Shown piece by piece: positions 57,333-64,000 of a stretch of DNA of 64,000 nt. Each line of letters opens with the position of its first letter. The stretch's first letter is position 1. Position numbers and translations under genes: made by a program. Source of the DNA: Pseudomonadales bacterium (GTDB lineage Bacteria > Pseudomonadota > Gammaproteobacteria > Pseudomonadales > Azotimanducaceae). The notes below the pieces were generated by a model. That model was not told the origin of the DNA. It searched no databases and saw only the letters and a list, made by a program, of their open reading frames with translations. The DNA lies in the NCBI GenBank assembly GCA_017642855.1, contig JAEPOO010000004.1, positions 1 through 64,000 of the forward strand, in the 5' to 3' direction.

Positions 57333-58064
57333 TCAACCTCCCTTCTTCAGATCGAGCACAATGGATGTGGCGAACAACCAGGCGAGAATCATCGAGATGA
57401 AATACAGGAAGTCCTGCAAACTTAAGACGCCACGGGAAATCGCATTGAAGTGCGTCAGAAAACTTAAGGAGGCGATCACATCCACCAGCGAGAGTGGCAG
57501 CCAGCCGCGGACAATATCCAGGACCAGCGGGAAGCCCGCCATCACAAACATGAGCGTGACAAAACCACACAATACAAAAGCAACAACCTGGCTCCGAGTC
57601 AGTGCAGACATGCAGGAACCAATCGCGAGAAAGCCACCGGCCATGAGCCAACTACCAATATAGCTCGCAAGGATGACGCCATTGTCTGGATGACCAAGAA
57701 AGTTCACGGTGAGCCAGATAGGAAAAGTCAGCACAAGCGCAATACCGGCAAAGAGCCACGCGGCGAGGAATTTGCCGAGCACAATATCCCAGCGAGATAG
57801 TGGCAACGTCATTAACAGTTCCAGGGTTCCCGACTTGCGTTCTTCGGACCAGAGACGCATGGAAATGGCGGGAATCAGAAACAGGTACAGCCAGGGATGG
57901 AAACTAAAGAACGGCACCAGGTCAGCCTGCTGTCGCTCATAGAAGTTACCGACATAGAATGTGAACACACCAGCAAGCACCAGAAAGATAAAAATAAAGA
58001 CGTAGGCAACCGGCGTCGCGAAGTAGCCAGACAGCTCCCGTTTCAGAACAACGCCGATATTCAT
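57333..58064 (-). CDS. ABC-2 type permease, GldF-like
   Basis: 243 residues with six hydrophobic segments. The N-terminus IGVVLKRELSGYFATPVAYVFIFIFLVLAG is typical of GldF-type permeases. It is translationally linked to the ATPase gene (4-bp overlap) and separated from gldG by 2 bp. Substrate unknown; these clusters also occur in non-gliding bacteria. Confidence 0.9.
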   Translation of the reverse strand: MNIGVVLKRELSGYFATPVAYVFIFIFLVLAGVFTFYVGNFYERQQADLVPFFSFHPWLYLFLIPAISMRLWSEERKSGTLELLMTLPLSRWDIVLGKFLAAWLFAGIALVLTFPIWLTVNFLGHPDNGVILASYIGSWLMAGGFLAIGSCMSALTRSQVVAFVLCGFVTLMFVMAGFPLVLDIVRGWLPLSLVDVIASLSFLTHFNAISRGVLSLQDFLYFISMILAWLFATSIVLDLKKGG

Positions 58065-58987
58065 TGTGCGTCTCCTTCCGTTAATGTTCGGAAGACATCA
58101 TCCAGGCGACCCTGTTCGACAAAGGCCGCGGTAACCGTCACATCTTTCTCGCGGATAAAACTCATTACTCTGCTAAAAAGATCAGTGACATCAGACACAG
58201 GCATCAAGGTAAGCCTGTTGTCTTCACGTTCCACTTCATCTACGCCATCGAGACTTTGAAAAGCACTCGTCAGTTCTTCGGTAATTTCTATGAGTTCAAG
58301 GGTCACCGCTCCGTGATGGCGACTCAGGGTCAACAGATCTTCAGGCGCGCCATCGGACACAATGGCACCGCCGGCCAGCACCATAACCCGGTTGCAGACG
58401 GCAGTGACCTCTTCCAGGATGTGTGTGGAGACGATCACGATCTTCTCTTTCGACAGTCCTTTGATCATTTCGCGCACTTCATGTTTCTGATTAGGATCAA
58501 GGCCGTCGGTCGGCTCATCCAGGATCAGAACATCCGGATCATGAAGAATCGCCTGCGCCATGCCGACCCGCCTCTTGAAGCCTTTAGACAGGGTTTCAAT
58601 CTTCTGATTCAGCACACTTTCAAGGGACATGGTTGCGCTCGCCTTTGAGACCGCGTCATCCCGATCTGGCCCCGACAATCCCCTCGCCTCCGCGATAAAG
58701 TTCAGGAATCCAAGGGGTGTCATTTCCTCATAAGCCGGTGCGCCTTCGGGCAAGTAGCCAATATGTGACTGCGCGGCCAGGGTATCGGTCCAGACATCGC
58801 TGCCCCAGATACTGATGTCACCGGAAGTTGGCCTGAGAAAACCGGTCAACATCTTCATTGTTGTCGACTTCCCGGCACCGTTCGGGCCAAGGAACCCCAG
58901 TATGTCACCGGGGACGAGCCTAAAGCTCAGGTCATTTACCGCGACGAAGTCGCCGTAGTGTTTTGATAGATGACTCACTTCTATCAT
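58061..58987 (-). CDS. ABC exporter ATPase, GldA-like
   Basis: 308 residues. Walker A GPNGAGKSTTMK, signature LSKGFKRRVGMAQAIL, Walker B VLILDEPTDGLDP and the H loop VSTHILEEV are present; a C-terminal regulatory region follows from about residue 215. It powers the GldFG-type complex encoded downstream. The promoter region is the 467-bp gap to the right. Confidence 0.93.
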   Translation of the reverse strand: MIEVSHLSKHYGDFVAVNDLSFRLVPGDILGFLGPNGAGKSTTMKMLTGFLRPTSGDISIWGSDVWTDTLAAQSHIGYLPEGAPAYEEMTPLGFLNFIAEARGLSGPDRDDAVSKASATMSLESVLNQKIETLSKGFKRRVGMAQAILHDPDVLILDEPTDGLDPNQKHEVREMIKGLSKEKIVIVSTHILEEVTAVCNRVMVLAGGAIVSDGAPEDLLTLSRHHGAVTLELIEITEELTSAFQSLDGVDEVEREDNRLTLMPVSDVTDLFSRVMSFIREKDVTVTAAFVEQGRLDDVFRTLTEGDAQ

Positions 58988-59144
58988 GAAGTCCTTTACC
59001 TCTTTTTCGACTTCCCAGAAAGACGGGCAATATTAAAACCACGAACAATAGACCACAACTTTGAAGAAATTCTCCGTTGAACGTTTCGTAACGGACCGGG
59101 AACTTACCTTAAAACTCACTTGACTGGCTTTGGGGGAAGGAGTT

Positions 59145-59244
59145 TGTAGCGGTTGACCGGTTCCTCCACGCGGTCGCTGTCCGGGGGGGAACAGCCCGCT
59201 ACAGACTCAACTTACGCCGGGTGCTGCCCGGCGTTTCTATTTTT
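59145..59244 (+). ncRNA. Candidate structured RNA with its own terminator, or a large REP-like palindrome
   Basis: A closing stem TGTAGCGG/CCGCTACA (59145-59152, 59196-59203) encloses two hairpins: GACCG/CGGTC (59155-59159, 59171-59175) and CTGT/ACAG (59177-59180, 59191-59194). The first displays a CCTCC sequence in its loop, which could pair with Shine-Dalgarno sites. Eleven bases later an intrinsic terminator follows. No ORF fits. The TGTAGCGG ends also resemble GTAG-type repeats, so a mobile palindrome is an alternative. Confidence 0.4.
59214..59244 (+). terminator. Intrinsic terminator, plus strand
   Basis: ACGCCGGG (59214-59221) and CCCGGCGT (59227-59234) pair around TGCTG and are followed by TTCTATTTTT. 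No protein gene lies just upstream on the plus strand, which is the main reason to suspect a small RNA. Confidence 0.7.
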
Positions 59245-59272
59245 GGTCGCGATTTCTGGCTGCTGTGCGACA

Positions 59273-59360
59273 ACCCGCTAAGGGCTTTTGCGTCCCCCGC
59301 TAAGGGCTTTTGCGTCTCCCGCTAAGGGCTTTTGCGTCTCCCGCTAAGGGCTTTGGCGTC
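59273..59360. repeat. Four 22-bp tandem repeats
   Basis: Units start at 59273, 59295, 59317 and 59339; the core CCGCTAAGGGCTTTTGCGTC is nearly constant, with differences in the first base of the unit and one base in the last unit. The array is intergenic between the terminator and the 75-residue ORF. Confidence 0.92.
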
Positions 59361-59454
59361 GATCGACAACTGATTCGCTGGGTCACGGCTGTTGATACGT
59401 AGTGACAAATGAGCCTCTTGAGGTTGCTGAGCAGAATTGCCAATATCGCGCACC

Positions 59455-59682
59455 ATGAGCAGCATGCACAAAGATAGAATTTCCAAAGAGGAAGCACTGA
59501 ATTTCCTGCTGACCCACATCATTGTGGAACGGGGACAAACCATCACAATGGATCAGCTGACACTGTTTAACCTCACCAATCTCGCCAAAGAAGCCGTTCA
59601 CCAGATCTCAGTATCAGAAGGCATCATCCCACATGAGGTTATTGAGTCCCTGGCCGCTGAATTTCTGGAGAACAGCTCGTGA
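59455..59682 (+). CDS. Small hypothetical protein
   Basis: 75 residues, MSSMHKDRISKEEALNFLLTH..., rich in Glu and helical; it ends in FLENSS. No signal or membrane segment. It overlaps the following HAD gene by 4 bp, which supports coupled expression. The ATG at 59455 lacks a good ribosome site; a second ATG at 59464 is possible. I do not recognise the family. Confidence 0.6.
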   Translation: MSSMHKDRISKEEALNFLLTHIIVERGQTITMDQLTLFNLTNLAKEAVHQISVSEGIIPHEVIESLAAEFLENSS

Positions 59683-60335
59683 GCATCGAACAACTGAATA
59701 ATCCAGCAGCCGCGATTTTCGACCTCGACGGGACATTACTGGATACCGAACCCCTTTATACCGAGGCCACTCAAAGAGTCCTCGACCCATTTGGCGCTAC
59801 CTACACCATGGCGCTGAAGAGAAAAGTCATGGGTGGTGATTCCCGACGCAGCGCCCAGCTGACCATCGAAGCATTTGATCTGCCAATGACGCCAGAAGAA
59901 ATGCTGGCGGCAAGAGAAGTTCACCTGGGGGAACTGTTTCCAACGGCTCCGGAAATTGATGGCGCCGGTCTCTACATCCAGCACTTGAACGAACGCGGGG
60001 TTCCCACCGGTATCGCCACCAGTTCCCACAGCCACCTATGCGAACTGAAACTCGGAAACAGAGACTGGACACCTCTAGTGAAGACTATCGTCTGTGGGGA
60101 CGATGACGCGCTGCGGCGGGGTAAACCTGAACCGGATATTTTTCTTTTATGTGCAGAACGCATGGGCGTCGATCCAAGCCGAACACTCGCATTTGAAGAT
60201 TCAAGAAACGGTGTTATGGCAGCTAAAGCTGCCGGTATGACCGTAGTTGCGATCGAGAGCCCTTACACAAACGCCGAAGATCTCGTCGAAGCAGACATTG
60301 TCATCCCCAACTATCATCAGCTCCTAACCGCTTAG
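59679..60335 (+). CDS. HAD-family phosphatase, beta-phosphoglucomutase/YcjU-like
   Basis: 218 residues from GTG. HAD motif I is IFDLDGTLLDTEP, motif II GIATSSHSHL, motif III with the KPEPDIFLL Lys, and motif IV FEDSRNGVMAAKAAGM. The cap domain between motifs I and II is helical (subfamily I). Likely a phosphatase or phosphomutase of small sugar phosphates; the substrate is not readable. It overlaps convergent phaR by 4 bp. Confidence 0.87.
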   Translation: MSIEQLNNPAAAIFDLDGTLLDTEPLYTEATQRVLDPFGATYTMALKRKVMGGDSRRSAQLTIEAFDLPMTPEEMLAAREVHLGELFPTAPEIDGAGLYIQHLNERGVPTGIATSSHSHLCELKLGNRDWTPLVKTIVCGDDDALRRGKPEPDIFLLCAERMGVDPSRTLAFEDSRNGVMAAKAAGMTVVAIESPYTNAEDLVEADIVIPNYHQLLTA

Positions 60336-60838
60336 TTTTTGTCGGCCTGATTGATGTCCGAGGCGCCATCCGGTGCGGTTTCGCGGGGGCGTTCCTGCTG
60401 CGCACGTTCCGGCCTGAGGGCAGATCCCGCCATACGGTTCCAGAACTCCATGTTCTGTTCCATGGCATTTCGCATCAGTTTCAGCGGATCGCCGCTGGTC
60501 AGATCTCGCACACTTCTCTGATAACGGTCCTGATGTTCGAGGAACGTCATAATACTCTGCTCGATATAACGGCCAACAATGCTCTGCATGGCGTCGCCAT
60601 AAAAGCGAATCAATTGCTCAAGCACACGATTGGTGAGAATGGGTTCGTGCCCTTCACCTTCCTGTTCCGAGATAATTTGCATCAACACCGTTCGGGTCAG
60701 ATCTTTCTCAGTTTTGGAATCCACGACAGAAATCGACTCACCATTCAGGATAATCTTGCGGATATCCTCGACGGTCACGTACTTGCTTTCTTCGATATCG
60801 TAGAGCCGACGATTCGGGTACTTCTTGAATGCTCGCAT
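60332..60838 (-). CDS. phaR: Polyhydroxyalkanoate synthesis repressor PhaR
   Basis: 168 residues. The N-terminal DNA-binding domain has FKKYPNRRLYDIEESKYVTVEDI, and the PHB_acc region includes ILTNRVLEQLIRFYGDAMQSIVGRYIEQS. PhaR senses polyhydroxyalkanoate granules and represses phasin and its own gene. Its presence implies carbon-storage granules, although no pha synthase gene is in the window. The region upstream carries three TTGCAA sites. Confidence 0.94.
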   Translation of the reverse strand: MRAFKKYPNRRLYDIEESKYVTVEDIRKIILNGESISVVDSKTEKDLTRTVLMQIISEQEGEGHEPILTNRVLEQLIRFYGDAMQSIVGRYIEQSIMTFLEHQDRYQRSVRDLTSGDPLKLMRNAMEQNMEFWNRMAGSALRPERAQQERPRETAPDGASDINQADKN

Positions 60839-60897
60839 GATTACCTTTCACGGTTTTGTGCAATGAACAATGAAGTTTCGCCAGTTTCTGTCAAAGT

Positions 60898-60949
60898 TGC
60901 AAACTTATGCTGGTTGCAACGAAAGCCAGCATCCTGATAATGTTGCAAC
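60898..60949. promoter_or_regulatory. Three TTGCAA sites between phaR and a DUF6489 gene
   Basis: TTGCAA occurs at 60898-60903, 60915-60920 and 60944-60949 in the divergent region. PhaR operators in other bacteria are TGC/GCA-rich, so these are candidate binding sites for autoregulation. Confidence 0.4.
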
Positions 60950-60998
60950 GCAGCATCACGCACTTATCGAACGCGACACGCTGACAAGAGGGACTTTC

Positions 60999-61259
60999 AT
61001 GAAAATTACAATCGACTTTGACGTTACGCCTGAAGAGCTCCGCCAATTTCTCGGCCTTCCAAACGTTGAGGGACTTCAGGAGGAAATGCTGAAGGCTGCG
61101 CAGAAACAGATGGCTGAATCGGGCCAAACCATGTTCAACGAGATGGTCACCGGTGCCGTGCAGCCCATGCTTGCCTACCAGCAGTGGTTGCAGCGCATGA
61201 TGACCGGAAATGTGCGTCCTGACCACGCCGATGATAAAGGCGCGGATGGCAAGCAATGA
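60999..61259 (+). CDS. DUF6489 family protein
   Basis: 86 residues: KITIDFDVTPEELRQFLGLPNVEGLQEEMLKAAQ, then a helical segment and an acidic, basic tail. I recognise the opening as DUF6489. The ATG at 60999 is used; the frame to 60870 is only upstream extension. It overlaps the SDR gene by 4 bp. Function unknown; proximity to phaR hints at carbon storage but is only context. Confidence 0.8.
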   Translation: MKITIDFDVTPEELRQFLGLPNVEGLQEEMLKAAQKQMAESGQTMFNEMVTGAVQPMLAYQQWLQRMMTGNVRPDHADDKGADGKQ

Positions 61260-62029
61260 GCCGTGGAACCGTACTCATCACCGGCGCCTCCTCCGGTATT
61301 GGCGAGGCCATCGCGAGAAAATTTCACGACGAAGGTTTTGACCTGATCATCACCGCTCGCCGGGAAGATCGATTAGAAGCACTAAAATCTGAACTCTCCG
61401 AACAGAATGTGACGGTCATCGCCTCGGATCTGTCGAACGGTGCCGGCATCGACGCCTTTTTAGGGGCCATCTCAGCGCATGAAAGTGCGGTCGATATTGT
61501 CGTAAACAATGCTGGCATGATGGTGGAAGGCGCTTTCACTGATCTTACAGACGACGATGTCGCACAAACTATCGGGCTTAACATCACGGCCCTGACCCGC
61601 ATCACCCAGCAGTTTGCCAGGCACATGCAATCCCGAGGTCATGGGCGTATTACGAACATCGCTTCCGTGGCTGCCTTTCATCCGGTTCCCGGCATGGACC
61701 TCTACGCTGCCACCAAAGCCTATGTGCTGTCGCTGTCAGAGTCTTTGTCGGAGAACCTGCGAGGTTCCGGTGTCAGTGTCACAACAGTCTGCCCGGGCAT
61801 GACAAAAACGGACATGGTAGATACCGCTCTCGCTGCAAACCTGCCGCCCTTTATGATGTCGAGCTCAAGCGAAGTCGCCAAAGAAACTTTCGACGCCGTC
61901 ATGAGCCGAGAGGTTCTTCGGATACCCGGAGCGGCAAATCAGGTTGCTCTCACCTGGGCGCAACATCAGCCACGGTGGCTGGTTCGCGGCATCGGTGGTC
62001 TCGCAGCTCGAATCCTGCCAAAAACCTGA
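61256..62029 (+). CDS. Short-chain dehydrogenase/reductase
   Basis: 257 residues, classical SDR. The cofactor motif is TGASSGIGEAIAR, NNAG is present, and the catalytic set is Ser in IASVAAFH and YAATKAYV (Tyr-x3-Lys). Arg at residue 36-37 after the first beta-alpha-beta favours NADPH. The substrate is unknown. It overlaps the DUF6489 gene by 4 bp. Confidence 0.9.
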   Translation: MSRGTVLITGASSGIGEAIARKFHDEGFDLIITARREDRLEALKSELSEQNVTVIASDLSNGAGIDAFLGAISAHESAVDIVVNNAGMMVEGAFTDLTDDDVAQTIGLNITALTRITQQFARHMQSRGHGRITNIASVAAFHPVPGMDLYAATKAYVLSLSESLSENLRGSGVSVTTVCPGMTKTDMVDTALAANLPPFMMSSSSEVAKETFDAVMSREVLRIPGAANQVALTWAQHQPRWLVRGIGGLAARILPKT

Positions 62030-62084
62030 CCCGAACCATCGATTGGTGTAAGGTTTCGCCATCACTTCAATCTTAACGATAGCC

Positions 62085-62945
62085 ATGAAGAAGCTGCTGA
62101 TTGTATTCCTCCTGCTGATGCCATTTGCCTCCCAGGCAGAGCAAGTTGACTGTAATGATCGCGCCAACGAGATTCGCATGTCTGATCGCCTGGATGAAGC
62201 GATCGACGTGCTGAGCGCCTGCCTTTCTGAAGAACTCAGCCGTGTTGCAAGGACCTACCTTCTTTTAGGTCTGACTTACTACGATTCCGGAGAGCAGCGA
62301 AACGCTATCGCTAACTACTCCAAGGCCATCGAGTTCGCGCCCGGTTATGTGACCGCATACGCGAATCGCGGACTCAGTTATTCCATGAAAGGTGACTACG
62401 AGGAAGCGCTTGCAGACTTCGACAAAGCGATCGAGCTTGATCCTGCTTACATGCAGGCTTATTACTTCCGGGCTTTCGCTCACCAGAGAGGCGGGAACTA
62501 CCGTCGGGCCATCGAGGATTTCAGCACCGCACTGACGATGACAGACGAGACTAATGAAATGGCGTCTATCTACTACAGTCGCGGGAGAGCCAACAAAGAG
62601 CTGAAACGCTTCGCGGATGCGTACTCCGATTATGGTCAAGCTATTTCACTGAAGCCTAACGAGGCCGACTACTATTATTCTCGCGCTCTGTTGCATCATG
62701 AACGAAAGGATAATGACGAGGCCATTGCAGACTACTCCCGGACCATTGAGCTGAACGATCAACATGCCAGGGCATTTTACAATCGCGGACTGCTCTATCG
62801 AAAAGCCGGCACTGACTTTCTCGCAATACGGGACTTCGAAGCTGCAACTGACATCGAGCCCTCGTTTGCTCGTGCACACGCGAATCGGGGGTACACCTAT
62901 ATGATCCCTGTGATCCCATTGCTCTTCATCCTCGCGCTCGGTTAA
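62085..62945 (+). CDS. Exported TPR-repeat protein
   Basis: 286 residues with a signal peptide (LLIVFLLLMPFASQA, cleavage before EQ). At least six tetratricopeptide repeats follow (AIANYSKAIEFAPGYVTAYANRGLSY and similar units every 34 residues). The last repeat changes into a hydrophobic tail (MIPVIPLLFILALG) and stops, which is unlike a TPR end. Likely a periplasmic or outer-membrane scaffold; partner unknown. Confidence 0.85.
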   Translation: MKKLLIVFLLLMPFASQAEQVDCNDRANEIRMSDRLDEAIDVLSACLSEELSRVARTYLLLGLTYYDSGEQRNAIANYSKAIEFAPGYVTAYANRGLSYSMKGDYEEALADFDKAIELDPAYMQAYYFRAFAHQRGGNYRRAIEDFSTALTMTDETNEMASIYYSRGRANKELKRFADAYSDYGQAISLKPNEADYYYSRALLHHERKDNDEAIADYSRTIELNDQHARAFYNRGLLYRKAGTDFLAIRDFEAATDIEPSFARAHANRGYTYMIPVIPLLFILALG

Positions 62946-63093
62946 AACACGCGGTTCCGACCGTTCGTCCGACCTTTCATCGGAAGAACACTATAAGGCG
63001 ACGAACGGTGCAACAAATTGTGACGTACTTCAAAACGTCTCCCGACAAACTTCAATATCCTGACATTCCTATTCAACAGCGGGTATTGATGAC

Positions 63094-63222
63094 ATGTACA
63101 TTCGAAAGTTTCTGAAATGGACCCTCGTGCTCCTCGCCTTTGTTGCATACAAAAACGCCGATTGGAGCGACGGCCAACCTCGCAACACTGAGGTTGTCTA
63201 CACAACCCAGATCGAGGGATAA
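63094..63222 (+). CDS. Small single-span membrane protein candidate
   Basis: 42 residues: a basic N-terminus, one hydrophobic stretch (FLKWTLVLLAFVAY) and a polar C-terminus (NTEVVYTTQIEG). No strong ribosome site is seen, so the call is tentative. The remainder of the 351-bp gap between the TPR gene and the sensor holds nothing clear. Confidence 0.35.
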   Translation: MYIRKFLKWTLVLLAFVAYKNADWSDGQPRNTEVVYTTQIEG

Positions 63223-63296
63223 AAAGCCTCCGTGGAACCCGCCATCACAAAGTGGTATTTTGCCGATAAGCGCAATTTCAATGTGAACCCCACTTC

Positions 63297-64000
63297 ATGG
63301 ATGACAGGCGTCGTCTCCTTCCCGAGCACCTGATTCTCGTCAAGCAGGCCGAGCTGCTTCGCGGTTTTTATAAACTTGTCGCACTCCTAACCTGCACCGC
63401 GCTGCTGCTTATTATCTTTCTACCTGGTTTCGCCACCGCAGAGGAAACCCTGGAGCCGTTTCTTCGAAACGTCGCCTGTCTGTTTATTATCGGCGTTCTT
63501 TACCTGATTCTTGACAGGGGCTACGTACTTGCCAGCATCTACGGCACAATCGGTGCCTGTGCTGTCCTGGCTACCGGCACCATCTACCAGGAAAGTCCGG
63601 GCAACATGCAAATGCTCGCCCTGATTATGTTTCCTACCTGCCTCGCTGGCTTCCTACCTCGGCGAAAACAGTTCTGGGCGGTTTACGGATTGAACATGCT
63701 ACTGATGTTCTTTACCGCCTGGATGCTGATGGTGGTCAAAGAAGTCGACTTGGAGTACCGATCAATCGTAACACTTGCCATGTTACTGACGCTGCTCGCC
63801 CTCATTGTTGACTCACTCTCTAGTTCCTACCGGGACAGCATTCGAACCACGCTGAACCAACTGCTGCAAATCGAAGCAGCAGAAGAAAAGTTGACCCAAC
63901 TCGACCAGGACCTTGGCGTCGCCGTTTCCGAAAAGATTCACGCGGAAATCATCTCCAGCCAGCTGGAAAAGCAAGGCAGAATGGCACTTGAGATTGCTGG
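63297..64000 (+). CDS. Membrane sensor protein, probable histidine kinase, 5' part
   Basis: The gene starts at 63297 and runs off the right edge, with about 234 residues seen. A basic cytoplasmic N-terminus is followed by about six membrane helices with short loops (ALLLIIFLPGFATA, LALIMFPTCLAGF, AMLLTLLALIV), then a coiled-coil helix (LEKQGRMALEIAG at the edge). The last visible residues resemble the segment before a histidine-kinase H box. The catalytic domain is outside the window, so a diguanylate cyclase or other signalling output cannot be excluded. Confidence 0.6.
   Translation, partial: MDDRRRLLPEHLILVKQAELLRGFYKLVALLTCTALLLIIFLPGFATAEETLEPFLRNVACLFIIGVLYLILDRGYVLASIYGTIGACAVLATGTIYQESPGNMQMLALIMFPTCLAGFLPRRKQFWAVYGLNMLLMFFTAWMLMVVKEVDLEYRSIVTLAMLLTLLALIVDSLSSSYRDSIRTTLNQLLQIEAAEEKLTQLDQDLGVAVSEKIHAEIISSQLEKQGRMALEIA

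Noticed and set aside
55486..57651. A 721-residue protein from the long frame of the GldG-like gene
   Set aside because: The part upstream of 57330 overlaps the permease gene out of frame; the ATG at 57330 has a strong ribosome site and starts with the expected membrane helix.
59273..59360. CRISPR array
   Set aside because: Four contiguous 22-bp units without spacers.

Overview
The window is a chromosomal segment of a Gammaproteobacterium, probably marine and aerobic. The evidence is gene order and family content: the phoH-ybeY-corC-lnt-leuS-lptE-holA cluster, rpsT divergent from a murJ-ribF-lspA-fkpB row next to type IV minor pilin genes (an arrangement close to that of Pseudomonas), rplU-rpmA-obgE-proB with divergent ispB, phaR, DUF1820 and DUF6489 proteins, a large TonB receptor, and an ArsR-methyltransferase gene beside ahcY. 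No phage, transposase, integrase or CRISPR array is visible. The genus cannot be fixed from the sequence.

Layout. 1-5,033 (minus): a type IV pilus set reading pilE, fimT, pilV, pilW, pilX, followed by the start of a very large repeat adhesin that runs off the left edge where pilY1 would be expected. 5,101-8,556 (minus): fkpB, lspA, ribF, murJ; ileS and ispH, common neighbours in relatives, are absent. 8,675-13,224: rpsT, proB, obgE, rpmA, rplU, ispB and tRNA-Pro(CGG). 13,243-21,656: a PfkB sugar kinase, a 1,327-residue Ig-repeat lipoprotein, small ORFs, and a response regulator/histidine kinase pair resembling the regulators of the proteobacterial dedicated-sortase system. 21,732-24,887: a conserved hypothetical gene, a palindromic operator region, an ArsR-methyltransferase gene with no normal start codon, and ahcY. 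24,887-29,160: tesB, a gene split by an in-frame UGA that reads as a glycine/proline-reductase-family selenoprotein, and a MoxR ATPase/VWA pair.

29,256-33,241: REP-like inverted repeats around a periplasmic protein gene, 32-bp tandem repeats, and a TonB-dependent receptor. 33,754-39,651: a complete oppABCDF operon whose OppC has an extra FN3-like periplasmic domain. 39,821-43,221 (minus): cobS and cobT homologues with a NUDIX hydrolase. 43,408-52,497 (minus): the conserved housekeeping cluster from miaB to holA. 52,641-58,987: DUF1820, folK, a free-standing biotinyl protein, an enoyl-CoA hydratase and a Gld-type ABC exporter with a DUF4340 partner. 58,988-59,454: an intergenic region with a structured RNA or repeat candidate, an intrinsic terminator and 22-bp tandem repeats. 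59,455-64,000: a HAD phosphatase, phaR, DUF6489, an SDR, a TPR protein, and the 5' part of a membrane sensor, probably a histidine kinase.

The most notable items are the UGA-recoded selenoprotein (26,249), the enlarged OppC, the candidate structured RNA at 59,145-59,244, the ArsR-methyltransferase gene lacking a canonical start beside clear palindromes, and the repeat adhesin in the pilY1 position.
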